A stretch of 10,164 bases of DNA, taken from assembly GCA_036741795.1 (NCBI GenBank), contig DAINRO010000073.1:1-10164 (forward strand), read 5' to 3'. A program made the translations under genes and the position numbers. This document shows positions 1-5,350 of the stretch, piece by piece (within the stretch, counting starts at the first letter, position 1; each line of letters begins with the position of its first letter). Under the pieces are notes generated by a model, which had not been told where the DNA came from, made no database searches, and saw only the letters and a program-made list of their open reading frames with translations. The DNA is from DATKKM01 sp036741795 (GTDB lineage Bacteria > Chloroflexota > Dehalococcoidia > SM23-28-2 > RBG-16-64-32).

Positions 1-227
1 CCCTCGCCCCCGACCCAATGGACTCCGACGGCCAGAACTTTGCCCTCTTCGAGGCCCTCGCCATCCTCATGGGCGGCGGTATCAAGAACTTCGACAAGGG
101 CCTCCAGATGGCCATGGGCGTGCAGCGCAAGCGCGTCAACGAGTACATGCACCGCCTCAACGTCGCCGGCCTCGGCGACCGCCGCGAACGCATGGCGCCG
201 CTGCTCCGCCAGTTCCTCGACAACTAG
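1..227 (+). CDS. 3' end of an unrecognised protein (partial)
   Basis: The reading frame is open from the window edge to a TAG stop at 225-227, so this is most likely the C-terminal part of a longer protein. In-frame codons before the first ATG (position 18) read Leu-Ala-Pro-Asp-Pro, which suggests the gene begins outside the window. The visible tail of about 75 residues has no Cys and looks like a helical bundle: a hydrophobic helix with a Met-Gly-Gly-Gly turn, then a basic amphipathic stretch (VQRKRVNEYMHRL), ending in LLRQFLDN. Codon use is strongly GC-rich at third positions, as in the other genes, and a strong terminator follows 19 bases after the stop, which supports a real gene end. I do not recognise the family and assign no function. 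Confidence 0.7.
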   Translation, partial: LAPDPMDSDGQNFALFEALAILMGGGIKNFDKGLQMAMGVQRKRVNEYMHRLNVAGLGDRRERMAPLLRQFLDN

Positions 228-245
228 CGCGATTCGTAGCGAATT

Positions 246-279
246 AAGGCCCCGATCATCCGATCGGGGCCTTTGTGTT
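246..279 (+). terminator. Rho-independent terminator of the upstream gene
   Basis: A perfect 12-bp stem (AAGGCCCCGATC at 246-257 and its complement at 262-273) closes a 4-nt ATCC loop and runs into a T-rich tract, TTTGTGTT. It lies 19 bases after the stop of the gene ending at 227. The T-rich side is on the plus strand, so it mainly serves that gene, though the left arm is preceded by A-rich bases that could give weak minus-strand activity. Confidence 0.9.
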
Positions 280-282
280 GGC

Positions 283-348
283 GAAAAAGCGGACAGTGAG
301 GGGCGTTGAAAAGGGGGGTCCTCATCAAGGGCGACCTCAACTGTCCGC
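283..348 (-). terminator. Probable terminator of the minus-strand SRPBCC operon
   Basis: Read on the minus strand, GCGGACAGT (348-340) pairs with its complement at 296-288. The stem extends by a further four pairs (GAGG/CCTC) past a single bulged base at 339, and is followed directly by TTTTT (287-283). The loop is large, about 34 nt, which is unusual for an intrinsic terminator; it has its own short complementary segments. It sits 65 bases downstream of the SRPBCC stop codon, with the T tract on the correct side for minus-strand transcripts. Confidence 0.6.
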
Positions 349-413
349 GGAGATGAGTCTGCTCTCATGAATCTTTATCGTCAACGCCGGGCTGGCAGGT
401 GACGAGTCCGCAG

Positions 414-1067
414 TCACGTTGATGCGACAGCTGTGGCAGTCTGTGACAGCCGTTCCGCCAGCCGCTTGATCGTCAGCAGCATTTTCCGTTCCATCACGAG
501 CGAGCCCGGCTCCATGAACCCCACCATTCCGGCGCGAAACAGAGGCCCAGACCCCTTCAGCCGGTTTCGTGACACGAATCGTGTCGTCCCGTCCGGCTGC
601 GGATAGAGCGCGAACGTCCAGGTGTTCTGCTGAGGAATCCATTGCACTACCAAGTGCTTCTCGGGCTCAATCATCCGCACCTTCAACCCCTGGCCCTTTT
701 CGTTCAGACCCAGGAACTCGTCAACCTCCAGGTGCTGGTGCTCCGGCAGGATCTCGTCCCGGTTCTCGATATCGATCCCCAGCAGCCGCTCGACCCAGTC
801 GTATGTGTAGGCGCCCGCCCGTGGCCGCGGCCCCATCTGTACGAGCCATGGCCAGATGTCCTCCGGTCCTGCCTTTATGGTCACGACTCGCGTGGTCTGG
901 AGCGAGGCTTCCGGCAGGATGTCGTCGCCGGGCATCTCCCGCGCGATCTCCTCCTCCGTGGCGCCCCAATTAAGGACGCGTTCGCGCGTGAACTTCAGGT
1001 AGACGGACGCCGCAGCAGCCACGACGACCGCTCCACCGAGCAATGCCCCGGACGCCTTCGCTACCAC
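414..1067 (-). CDS. Membrane-anchored SRPBCC-family protein
   Basis: A 217-residue protein. Residues about 7-24 form a Gly/Ala/Val-rich membrane anchor (LLGGAVVVAAAASVYL), followed by a domain resembling the SRPBCC (START/Bet v1-like) helix-grip fold. The typical opening strand and helix VVTIKAGPEDIWPWLVQMG, the RAGAYTYDW segment and the closing long helix (MERKMLLTIKRLAERL) are visible. Such proteins usually bind hydrophobic ligands in a cavity; the ligand here is unknown. The start is GTG at 1067: it is the only start upstream of the anchor in this frame before an in-frame stop at 1143-1145. It has no clear Shine-Dalgarno sequence and lies one base after the stop of the 49-residue gene upstream, so it is probably translated by coupling to that gene. 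The C-terminal tail is Thr/Ser/Ala-rich and probably disordered. The family assignment is firm; the function is open. Confidence 0.85.
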   Translation of the reverse strand: MVAKASGALLGGAVVVAAAASVYLKFTRERVLNWGATEEEIAREMPGDDILPEASLQTTRVVTIKAGPEDIWPWLVQMGPRPRAGAYTYDWVERLLGIDIENRDEILPEHQHLEVDEFLGLNEKGQGLKVRMIEPEKHLVVQWIPQQNTWTFALYPQPDGTTRFVSRNRLKGSGPLFRAGMVGFMEPGSLVMERKMLLTIKRLAERLSQTATAVAST

Positions 1068-1068
1068 G

Positions 1069-1218
1069 CTATTGCGCTTGCGAAACGCAGAACTCGTTCC
1101 CCCCGACGTCCTGCATATTGGTCCACGAGTACCCGTCGACGGTCACTACGTCCACCTCCGTGGCACCCAGACCGATGGCGTCAGCACAATCAATCACGAT
1201 AAAGTTCAGCTTTCCCAT
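1069..1218 (-). CDS. Small 49-residue protein, unrecognised, coupled to the SRPBCC gene
   Basis: A short reading frame starting at ATG 1218 and ending in TAG at 1071-1069. It begins MGKLNFIVIDCADAIG, continues with LGATEVDVVTVDGYSW, and ends in Gln-Ala-Gln. It is preceded by a strong ribosome binding site, GGAGGT, 4 bases before the ATG, which is the best evidence that it is translated. The composition is acidic with alternating hydrophobic residues, suggesting a small beta-rich fold; there are two Cys, no signal peptide and no membrane segment. One base separates its stop from the GTG of the SRPBCC gene, which itself lacks a ribosome binding site, so the two are very likely one operon with translational coupling. 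I do not recognise a family. The alternative is a degraded N-terminal remnant of a longer protein, but no frame continues it. Confidence 0.65.
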   Translation of the reverse strand: MGKLNFIVIDCADAIGLGATEVDVVTVDGYSWTNMQDVGGNEFCVSQAQ

Positions 1219-1222
1219 AGTG

Positions 1223-1228
1223 ACCTCC
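1223..1228 (-). promoter_or_regulatory. Ribosome binding site of the 49-residue gene
   Basis: GGAGGT on the minus strand, separated from the ATG at 1218 by CACT. It is a near-perfect anti-16S match and is the main argument that the short frame at 1218-1069 is a real gene. Confidence 0.7.
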
Positions 1229-1272
1229 ATTCGTGCTCTCCGCCACGCACATTAGCAGATGACAGCTGACGG

Positions 1273-1281
1273 TGATATAAG
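1273..1281 (+). promoter_or_regulatory. Possible extended -10 promoter of the DinB-like gene
   Basis: TGATATAAG fits the extended -10 pattern TGnTATAAT with one mismatch at the last base. No good -35 hexamer is seen upstream. A start site near 1288 would leave a leader of about 19 nt carrying the GGAGG (1291-1295) that precedes the ATG at 1307, and would exclude the upstream ATG at 1259 from the message. Confidence 0.42.
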
Positions 1282-1306
1282 TTTGGCACTGGAGGAAGTA
1301 ATCGCC

Positions 1307-1813
1307 ATGACTCATCCCCTCATCGACCAACTCCGCTTTACCCGCGGCGAGTTCCGCCGCGCACTAGACGGCCTGTCTGAGGAAGACGCCACGAGGCGCG
1401 TGCTGCCCGCCAACTGCATCAGCTGGAACGTCGGCCACCTCGCGTGGCAGGAGCAGCGTTACTGGCTGCAGGGCGCCCAGGGCCAGCTACCCCGTCCCGA
1501 CGTGAACGACCAGTTCCGCTACGGTGCAGAGGCGTCTACGCCGCCGCTTGCTGACGCCCTCTCAGCCTGGGAGGAGATCACGAAGGCATCGGAACCCTGG
1601 CTCGACGCCGTCACCACGGAGACCCTGCAGGAGCACATCATGCGGGATGGTAAGCCAACAGAGTTTATGTTCGGCTCGCTACTGCTGAGAATGATCTACC
1701 ACTACTGGTACCACACCGGCGAGAACATCGGCCTCCGCCAGGCCATGGGCCACACGGACCTCGCCGAATACGTGGGGGATATCGACGAACTGGCTCCCTA
1801 CAGGCCGGAGTAG
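1307..1813 (+). CDS. DinB-superfamily protein (putative metal-dependent, four-helix bundle)
   Basis: A 168-residue protein of the DinB/YfiT-like superfamily, close to the usual 150-170 residues. It begins MTHPLIDQLRFTRGEFRRAL, the typical first helix. The three His residues that bind a divalent metal in this superfamily are present: His44 in SWNVGHLAWQEQRYW, and His132 and His136 in YHYWYHTGENIG. Many relatives are thiol transferases (bacillithiol, mycothiol) or damage-induced proteins of unknown activity; the sequence does not decide which. The start at 1307 is preferred to the in-frame ATG at 1259 because GGAGG lies 11 bases before it, a likely -10 box lies between the two, and the family begins here. 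It is divergent from the 49-residue/SRPBCC operon and convergent with the cupredoxin gene. Confidence 0.88.
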   Translation: MTHPLIDQLRFTRGEFRRALDGLSEEDATRRVLPANCISWNVGHLAWQEQRYWLQGAQGQLPRPDVNDQFRYGAEASTPPLADALSAWEEITKASEPWLDAVTTETLQEHIMRDGKPTEFMFGSLLLRMIYHYWYHTGENIGLRQAMGHTDLAEYVGDIDELAPYRPE

Positions 1814-1851
1814 CCGACTACACGGCGTCGCGCTAAAGTGCGCGGCTACTC
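1808..1851. terminator. Inverted repeat spanning both convergent stop codons; possible bidirectional terminator
   Basis: GAGTAGCCG (1808-1816) pairs perfectly with CGGCTACTC (1843-1851). The left arm contains the TAG stop of the DinB-like gene and the right arm contains the TAG stop (minus strand) of the cupredoxin gene. Inside the 26-nt loop a second, alternative hairpin, CGCGC-TAAAGT-GCGCG (1829-1844), can form. Neither is followed by a T tract, so intrinsic termination is uncertain; the structure may instead protect 3' ends or aid Rho-dependent termination. Confidence 0.4.
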
Positions 1852-2316
1852 GACCGCGATAGTCCCCACCATCTCAGTGGGGTGGAAGTCGCACCGAAAG
1901 TCAACTGAGCCGGCTTCGGCCGGCGCATCCCAGCTCAAGGTAGCCTCATCCCCCCCGGACACCACTTCAGGATCCGTCACGGCGTCGTCGTCCGTTTCGT
2001 ACTCGCCGTCGGCGCCGGCGATCCGCATGTTGTGAATTGCCGAACCGTCGTTGACGACCGCGAAGTTGGCGGTGGTTCCTGCTGCGACTGTGATGTCGCC
2101 CGGGTCGAAGGAGTTGTCCTGCATCGTCACCTGGACCTCGCTGCCCGGCGGCAGGTCGGGTCCGCCCGGAGTCTCACTGGCGGCCGGTTCCTCGGCGGCA
2201 CCGGAGTCATCGTCGTCGATCCAGGCGAAGGCAAGGGCGAAGGTGACGACGAGCGACAGCATCAGGAACCCGACTACCGCCACGTCAATCGGAAGCTTCG
2301 TAAAATCGATCTTCAT
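1846..2316 (-). CDS. Membrane-anchored cupredoxin-domain protein
   Basis: A 156-residue protein counted from the ATG at 2316. After a short N-terminus, residues about 11-32 form one membrane segment (VAVVGFLMLSLVVTFALAF). An acidic, Pro/Ala/Glu-rich linker follows (34-60), then a plastocyanin-like domain (60-156) placed outside the cytoplasm. The type 1 copper ligands are complete: His95 (SAIHNMRI), then Cys142, His145 and Met149 in RCDFHPTEM. This predicts a blue copper protein for electron transfer or copper handling; the partner is unknown and no oxidase is nearby. A GTG at 2340 would add eight residues (VAPVFCRR). I prefer 2316 because a TATTTT box lies 8 bases before it, and the bases before 2340 hold no ribosome binding site. 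It is divergent from pcm with about 69 bases between starts. Confidence 0.88.
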   Translation of the reverse strand: MKIDFTKLPIDVAVVGFLMLSLVVTFALAFAWIDDDDSGAAEEPAASETPGGPDLPPGSEVQVTMQDNSFDPGDITVAAGTTANFAVVNDGSAIHNMRIAGADGEYETDDDAVTDPEVVSGGDEATLSWDAPAEAGSVDFRCDFHPTEMVGTIAVE

Positions 2317-2324
2317 CCTTCTGC

Positions 2325-2330
2325 AAAATA
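2325..2330 (-). promoter_or_regulatory. Possible -10 box for the cupredoxin gene
   Basis: TATTTT on the minus strand, followed by 8 bases (GCAGAAGG) and the ATG at 2316. It fits TANNNT. No -35 hexamer is convincing. If used, the message would be leaderless or nearly so, and the upstream GTG at 2340 would lie outside it. Confidence 0.3.
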
Positions 2331-2373
2331 CCGGAGCCACAACTTAGGCGCCAGAGCGTCTTGCGCCCACGCG

Positions 2374-2379
2374 TATACT
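2374..2379 (+). promoter_or_regulatory. -10 box of pcm, leaderless type
   Basis: TATACT is followed by six bases (CGATTT) and the GTG start of pcm at 2386, so transcription would start at or within a base or two of the start codon. There is no Shine-Dalgarno sequence and no clear -35 element. This spacing supports GTG 2386 as the true start. Confidence 0.6.
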
Positions 2380-2385
2380 CGATTT

Positions 2386-3057
2386 GTGGGAACCGATACC
2401 GTCGACGAAAAGCTGGAGGGTCCCCGCGGCGCGCTTCTGCGGCGCATTGCCCGGGAAGTCCGCGACGAGCGGGTGCTTCAGGCGCTGTGGCGCGTGCCAC
2501 GCGAGGAGTTTGTCGCTCCGGGGCTACGCGTCGCCGCCTACGAGGACTCGCCGCTCACCATCGGGTACGGTCAGACGATATCGCAACCACTGATCGTGGC
2601 AATGATGACGGCTGCCCTGATGCTGAAGGGGGACGAACAAGTCCTCGAGGTAGGCACCGGCTCCGGCTACCAGGCCGCCGTCCTGTCGATGCTCGCTGAG
2701 CGGGTCGTCAGCGTCGAGCGCGTGCCGGAACTCTCAGTGAGCGCGCGGGAACGCCTCCGGCGGCTGGGATACGACAACGTCGAAGTGCACATTACAACCG
2801 ACGATCTCGGCTGGCCGGATAGTGCGCCCTACCAGGCCATCGTCGTTACCGCCGCCTCCCCCGAAGTGCCGCGCGAACTGCTGGAGCAGCTCGCCGAAGG
2901 CGGACGCCTGGTGATCCCTGTGGGGTCGCGTGACATCCAGGAGCTGGTCCGCATCGTCAAGACCCCCGCAGGCGCGAAGCGCCACAACCTCGGACCCTGC
3001 CGGTTCGTTCCGCTTCTCGGGAAGAGCGGCTGGCCCAATAGCCCACGGGCTCGATAA
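2386..3057 (+). CDS. pcm: Protein-L-isoaspartate O-methyltransferase
   Basis: A 223-residue cytoplasmic enzyme, the usual length, that methylates L-isoaspartyl residues with S-adenosylmethionine so that damaged proteins can be repaired. Visible family motifs: RVPREEFV (36-43), the substrate-side signature IGYGQTISQP (59-68), and the SAM-binding motif VLEVGTGSGYQAAVLS (86-101). Later come an acidic residue in VVSVERVPEL that would contact the SAM ribose, AIVVTAASPEVP, and GGRLVIPVG near the end. The start is GTG at 2386, chosen from the -10 box six bases upstream and because the frame further upstream runs through the divergent cupredoxin gene. The last strand, ending PLLGKSGW, matches the family C-terminus. 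It is followed after 13 bases by a thioesterase-like gene, probably in the same transcript. Confidence 0.95.
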   Translation: MGTDTVDEKLEGPRGALLRRIAREVRDERVLQALWRVPREEFVAPGLRVAAYEDSPLTIGYGQTISQPLIVAMMTAALMLKGDEQVLEVGTGSGYQAAVLSMLAERVVSVERVPELSVSARERLRRLGYDNVEVHITTDDLGWPDSAPYQAIVVTAASPEVPRELLEQLAEGGRLVIPVGSRDIQELVRIVKTPAGAKRHNLGPCRFVPLLGKSGWPNSPRAR

Positions 3058-3070
3058 CCAGGGAGGATTC

Positions 3071-3532
3071 ATGGACCCCGAACAACTCAAGCAGATGCTC
3101 TCCCAGGTAGTGCCATTCAACCGCCACCTCGGACTGGAGGTGCTGGAGGTCGGTGCAGGGAGTGCATCAGTCAGGCTTCCGGAAGGCCCGCATCTCCTGA
3201 ACCACGTCGGCACACAACATGCCGCGGCCTTGTTCGCGGTGGCCGAGGCAGCGTCCGGCGGCGCGATGCTCGGCGGTTTCCCCGACCTGTTGGGGAGGGC
3301 GACGCCCCTGGCCAAGAGTGCCCAGATCACCTATCTGAAGCCGGCACGCGGCCCTATTACCGCGAAAGCCTCAGTTTCGGAACCGCTGAACGCGGTTCGT
3401 TCCAGGCTCGACAGTGAAGGGCGTGCGGAATTCCCGGTAGCAGTGTCGCTCGAAGATCAATCAGCGGTGGTTGTCGCGGAGGTGACGGTCAACTGGCACG
3501 TCCGCCTGAACGCTACTCCTCGTCCGGCTTGA
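3071..3532 (+). CDS. Hotdog-fold thioesterase-like protein (DUF4442/YiiD C-terminal type)
   Basis: A 153-residue protein with the hotdog-fold layout of the PaaI/DUF4442 group: a first helix (LKQMLSQVVPFNRHLGLEV), a beta strand, then the segment LLNHVGTQHAAALFAVAEAA (42-61), which matches the conserved NHxGTxHAxALFxLAE motif that begins the central helix of this group. It is followed by AKSAQITYLKPARGPITAKA, the usual central strand pair. Relatives hydrolyse acyl-CoA thioesters or have unknown acyl substrates. A GGGAGG ribosome binding site lies 5 bases before the ATG at 3071, and 13 bases separate it from the pcm stop. The gene ends 20 bases inside the 3' end of the convergent lipoprotein gene. 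Family assignment is good; the substrate is unknown. Confidence 0.85.
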   Translation: MDPEQLKQMLSQVVPFNRHLGLEVLEVGAGSASVRLPEGPHLLNHVGTQHAAALFAVAEAASGGAMLGGFPDLLGRATPLAKSAQITYLKPARGPITAKASVSEPLNAVRSRLDSEGRAEFPVAVSLEDQSAVVVAEVTVNWHVRLNATPRPA

Positions 3533-4673
3533 CCCGTTTTACCTCGGTCGCATTAGTGTAGTAGATCAGGCCGTCCGTCCCGACGGCCACACTGCCGGCG
3601 CAGTCTTCCACGATCGTGCTATCAGCGGTCACTTCCTGCCCGTTGGCGCCACCCAGCGTCAGCAGGCGCAGACGGCCCGTGACCTTTTCGCAGATAAGCA
3701 GCCCCTCGCCGAGCGAGGGATACTTGTCGCCTGTCAGGAATGCCATTCCAGCTATATTGACAGTTGATTGGAACTGTCCGGCCGTCGTGTCAGGTTTCGA
3801 CGGAAAGTAGATCCCCTTCGTTCCGGGGCCTGCCAGGCAATCCGCGAACGGGAACTCGCCGACGTCGGGCCAACTGTAGTTCCCACCGGCCGTCACGACG
3901 TTGATTTCCTCGCAGCTGTCCGTGGCGTCGCTATTGAAGATGGCGCCGGTAACAGGCTGAATGGCAAAGTCGCGGCTATTGGCGAATCCGTAGGCATATA
4001 CGCGGCCGTCCGCATTCCCATCGCTCGCGAAGGGGCTATCGCCAACGACCTGTCCTCCTGGGTCAACCCTGAGGACCTTCCCGATGGGCTGAGCTGGGTC
4101 CAGTGCCCATGGAATACCGTTGGGCCCAACCTGCTTGCCGTAGTCGTAGTCGCCCATCGACAGGTAGAGCATTCCATCGGCCCCGAAGTGAGCAGGGCCA
4201 TTGGCGCGAAACCCCTGGTGCCCTAATTGCATTTGTTCAAAGTCGTCGATGAGGGTTTCTTGTGGGCCTGCCACGTTCCCCGACGCCTCGAAGCGGGCCA
4301 GCACCGGCTTCGCAATCGGCTGCTCTGGGCTGGAAGGCAAGGGCTGCGTGTAGAAGACGTAGAGGTAAGGGCTTTCCGCGAAGTTTGGCGGGACTGCAAG
4401 GCCGGTGAGGCCCCAGTCGAGGTTCAGCCAGTCGGCCACGTCGATGTCCGCGAACGGCTGCTCGACCAGGTTGCCATCGGTGCCTACGACCCGGATGATC
4501 CCGGAGTACTTCTCGGCGAAAAAGAGCCTCCCATCAGGCGTGAACGTGAGCGCAACGGGGTCGTCCCCTGTGGCGATCGTCTCCGATCGGGAATTGCCCC
4601 CTCCTCCGCAGCCGGTCCAGAGAGCGGCCATAAGGAAGAGTGCGATCAGCGGGCTAAGCGCACGTGGTGTCAT
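3513..4673 (-). CDS. Lipoprotein with a glucose/sorbosone-dehydrogenase-like beta-propeller
   Basis: A 386-residue predicted lipoprotein. The N-terminus MTPR, a hydrophobic segment (6-19) and TGC with Cys22 form a lipobox of which the -3 residue (Trp) is atypical; a Gly/Ser linker follows. The rest resembles the six-bladed propeller of PQQ-dependent soluble aldose sugar dehydrogenases: DPVALTFTPDGRLFFAEK (38-55), GLTGLAVPPNF (88-98), FGADGMLYLSMGD (163-175), GKVLRVDPGG (198-207), RVYAYGFANSRDFAIQPVTG (224-243) and EEINVVTAGGNYSWPDV (255-271). The family oxidises sugars outside the cytoplasm with PQQ and calcium. The catalytic His expected a few residues before FGxDGxLY is not in its usual place, so activity is uncertain. 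A -10 box lies 7 bases before the ATG. Confidence 0.85.
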   Translation of the reverse strand: MTPRALSPLIALFLMAALWTGCGGGGNSRSETIATGDDPVALTFTPDGRLFFAEKYSGIIRVVGTDGNLVEQPFADIDVADWLNLDWGLTGLAVPPNFAESPYLYVFYTQPLPSSPEQPIAKPVLARFEASGNVAGPQETLIDDFEQMQLGHQGFRANGPAHFGADGMLYLSMGDYDYGKQVGPNGIPWALDPAQPIGKVLRVDPGGQVVGDSPFASDGNADGRVYAYGFANSRDFAIQPVTGAIFNSDATDSCEEINVVTAGGNYSWPDVGEFPFADCLAGPGTKGIYFPSKPDTTAGQFQSTVNIAGMAFLTGDKYPSLGEGLLICEKVTGRLRLLTLGGANGQEVTADSTIVEDCAGSVAVGTDGLIYYTNATEVKRVKPDEE

Positions 4674-4680
4674 CTAATTC

Positions 4681-4686
4681 ACTATA
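4681..4686 (-). promoter_or_regulatory. -10 box of the lipoprotein gene, leaderless type
   Basis: TATAGT on the minus strand is followed by seven bases (GAATTAG) and the ATG at 4673. This matches TATAAT at five of six positions. No ribosome binding site lies in between, so the transcript is probably leaderless. No clear -35 element is seen. Confidence 0.6.
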
Positions 4687-4709
4687 AACGCCGGAAACCG
4701 ATTGGCGTT
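4687..4709. promoter_or_regulatory. Possible operator between two divergent promoters
   Basis: AACGCC (4687-4692) and GGCGTT (4704-4709) form an interrupted palindrome with an 11-base spacer that itself holds CGG-AAA-CCG. It lies between the -10 box of the lipoprotein gene and the possible -35 of the acetyltransferase gene, where a dimeric regulator could affect both. No regulator gene is adjacent, so this is speculative. Confidence 0.25.
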
Positions 4710-4736
4710 ACCAGCGGACAGCCAGTCTGCTACGCT
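4708..4736 (+). promoter_or_regulatory. Possible promoter of the GNAT/SDR/ASCH operon
   Basis: TTACCA (4708-4713), a 17-base spacer and TACGCT (4731-4736) make a plausible sigma-70-type promoter. A start near 4743 would give a leader of about 7 nt before the ATG at 4750. Both hexamers are only partial matches. Confidence 0.4.
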
Positions 4737-4749
4737 CCGCTGTACGTCG

Positions 4750-5337
4750 ATGATGGATATACGACCGGTAACCCTGGAAGGACGGTTCGTGCGCCTCGAG
4801 CCTCTGCGCCTCGACCACGCCACACCCCTGGCGGCGATCGGCGCCGGGCGCGACATATTCCGCTATTTCCCTATTCCGCTGGACACCGCGGACCAAATCG
4901 AGGCATACGTCCGCCATTGCGTGCAGGGCGAGGAAGAAGGGACGCTGCTTACCTGGGTGGCCGTACCACTGGCGTCCGGCGAACCAGCAGGATCGACAGG
5001 CTTCCTGGCCATCGACCGCTATCACCGCCGCCTCGAGATTGGCGGCACGTGGATAGCTCCAGAGTGGCAGCGAACAGCCTGCAACACGGAGGCGAAGCTG
5101 CTACAACTCAGTCACGCCTTCGAGACGCTCGGCTGCAGTCGGGTAGAGTTCAAGACGGACTCGCTGAACGAACGCTCGCGTGCCGCCCTCCTGCGCATCG
5201 GTGCGACCGAGGAGGGGACATTCCGCAACCACATGGTGATGCCGGACGGCAGGCTCCGTCACAGTGTGTACTTCAGCGTGATCGAATCAGAATGGCCCGG
5301 CGTCAAGGCGCACCTGGAAACAATGCTGGACCGGTAA
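4750..5337 (+). CDS. GNAT-family N-acetyltransferase (RimJ/RimL-like)
   Basis: A 195-residue member of the RimJ/RimL-type (Acetyltransf_3) GNAT group, which moves an acetyl group from acetyl-CoA to an amine on a protein N-terminus or small molecule. Visible features: the opening strand VTLEGRFVRLEPLRLDHATPL (7-27), the central strand IGGTWIAPEWQRTACNTEAK (97-116) with the CoA pyrophosphate loop, VEFKTDSLNERSRAALLRIG (132-151), and the closing EGTFRNHMVMPDGRLRHSVYFSV. The loop reads QRTACNTEA where relatives usually have at least one Gly (QxTGxNTEA). The start ATG at 4750 is followed immediately by a second ATG at 4753; both lie just downstream of a possible promoter and a TTG at 4702 is rejected. 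The SDR gene follows after 13 bases. The substrate cannot be read from the sequence. Confidence 0.88.
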   Translation: MMDIRPVTLEGRFVRLEPLRLDHATPLAAIGAGRDIFRYFPIPLDTADQIEAYVRHCVQGEEEGTLLTWVAVPLASGEPAGSTGFLAIDRYHRRLEIGGTWIAPEWQRTACNTEAKLLQLSHAFETLGCSRVEFKTDSLNERSRAALLRIGATEEGTFRNHMVMPDGRLRHSVYFSVIESEWPGVKAHLETMLDR

Positions 5338-5350
5338 AAAGGAGACTTCG

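Noticed and set aside
1249..1254. TAATGT on the minus strand as a promoter for the 49-residue gene
   Set aside because: It matches the -10 consensus poorly and no -35 is visible, so it is not reported as a feature.
1259..1306. The upstream ATG at 1259 for the DinB-like gene
   Set aside because: The extra 16 residues do not match the family, the likely promoter lies downstream of it, and the ATG at 1307 has a GGAGG.
2032..2385. A long upstream extension of the pcm reading frame
   Set aside because: It runs antisense through the cupredoxin gene, has a Cys/Arg-rich low-quality composition, and pcm homology begins only after the GTG at 2386, which has its own -10 box.
2734..3330. A 198-residue minus-strand frame across pcm and the thioesterase gene
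   Set aside because: It is antisense to two genes with clear family motifs, and its Pro/Ser/Arg-rich sequence is typical of a shadow frame in GC-rich DNA.
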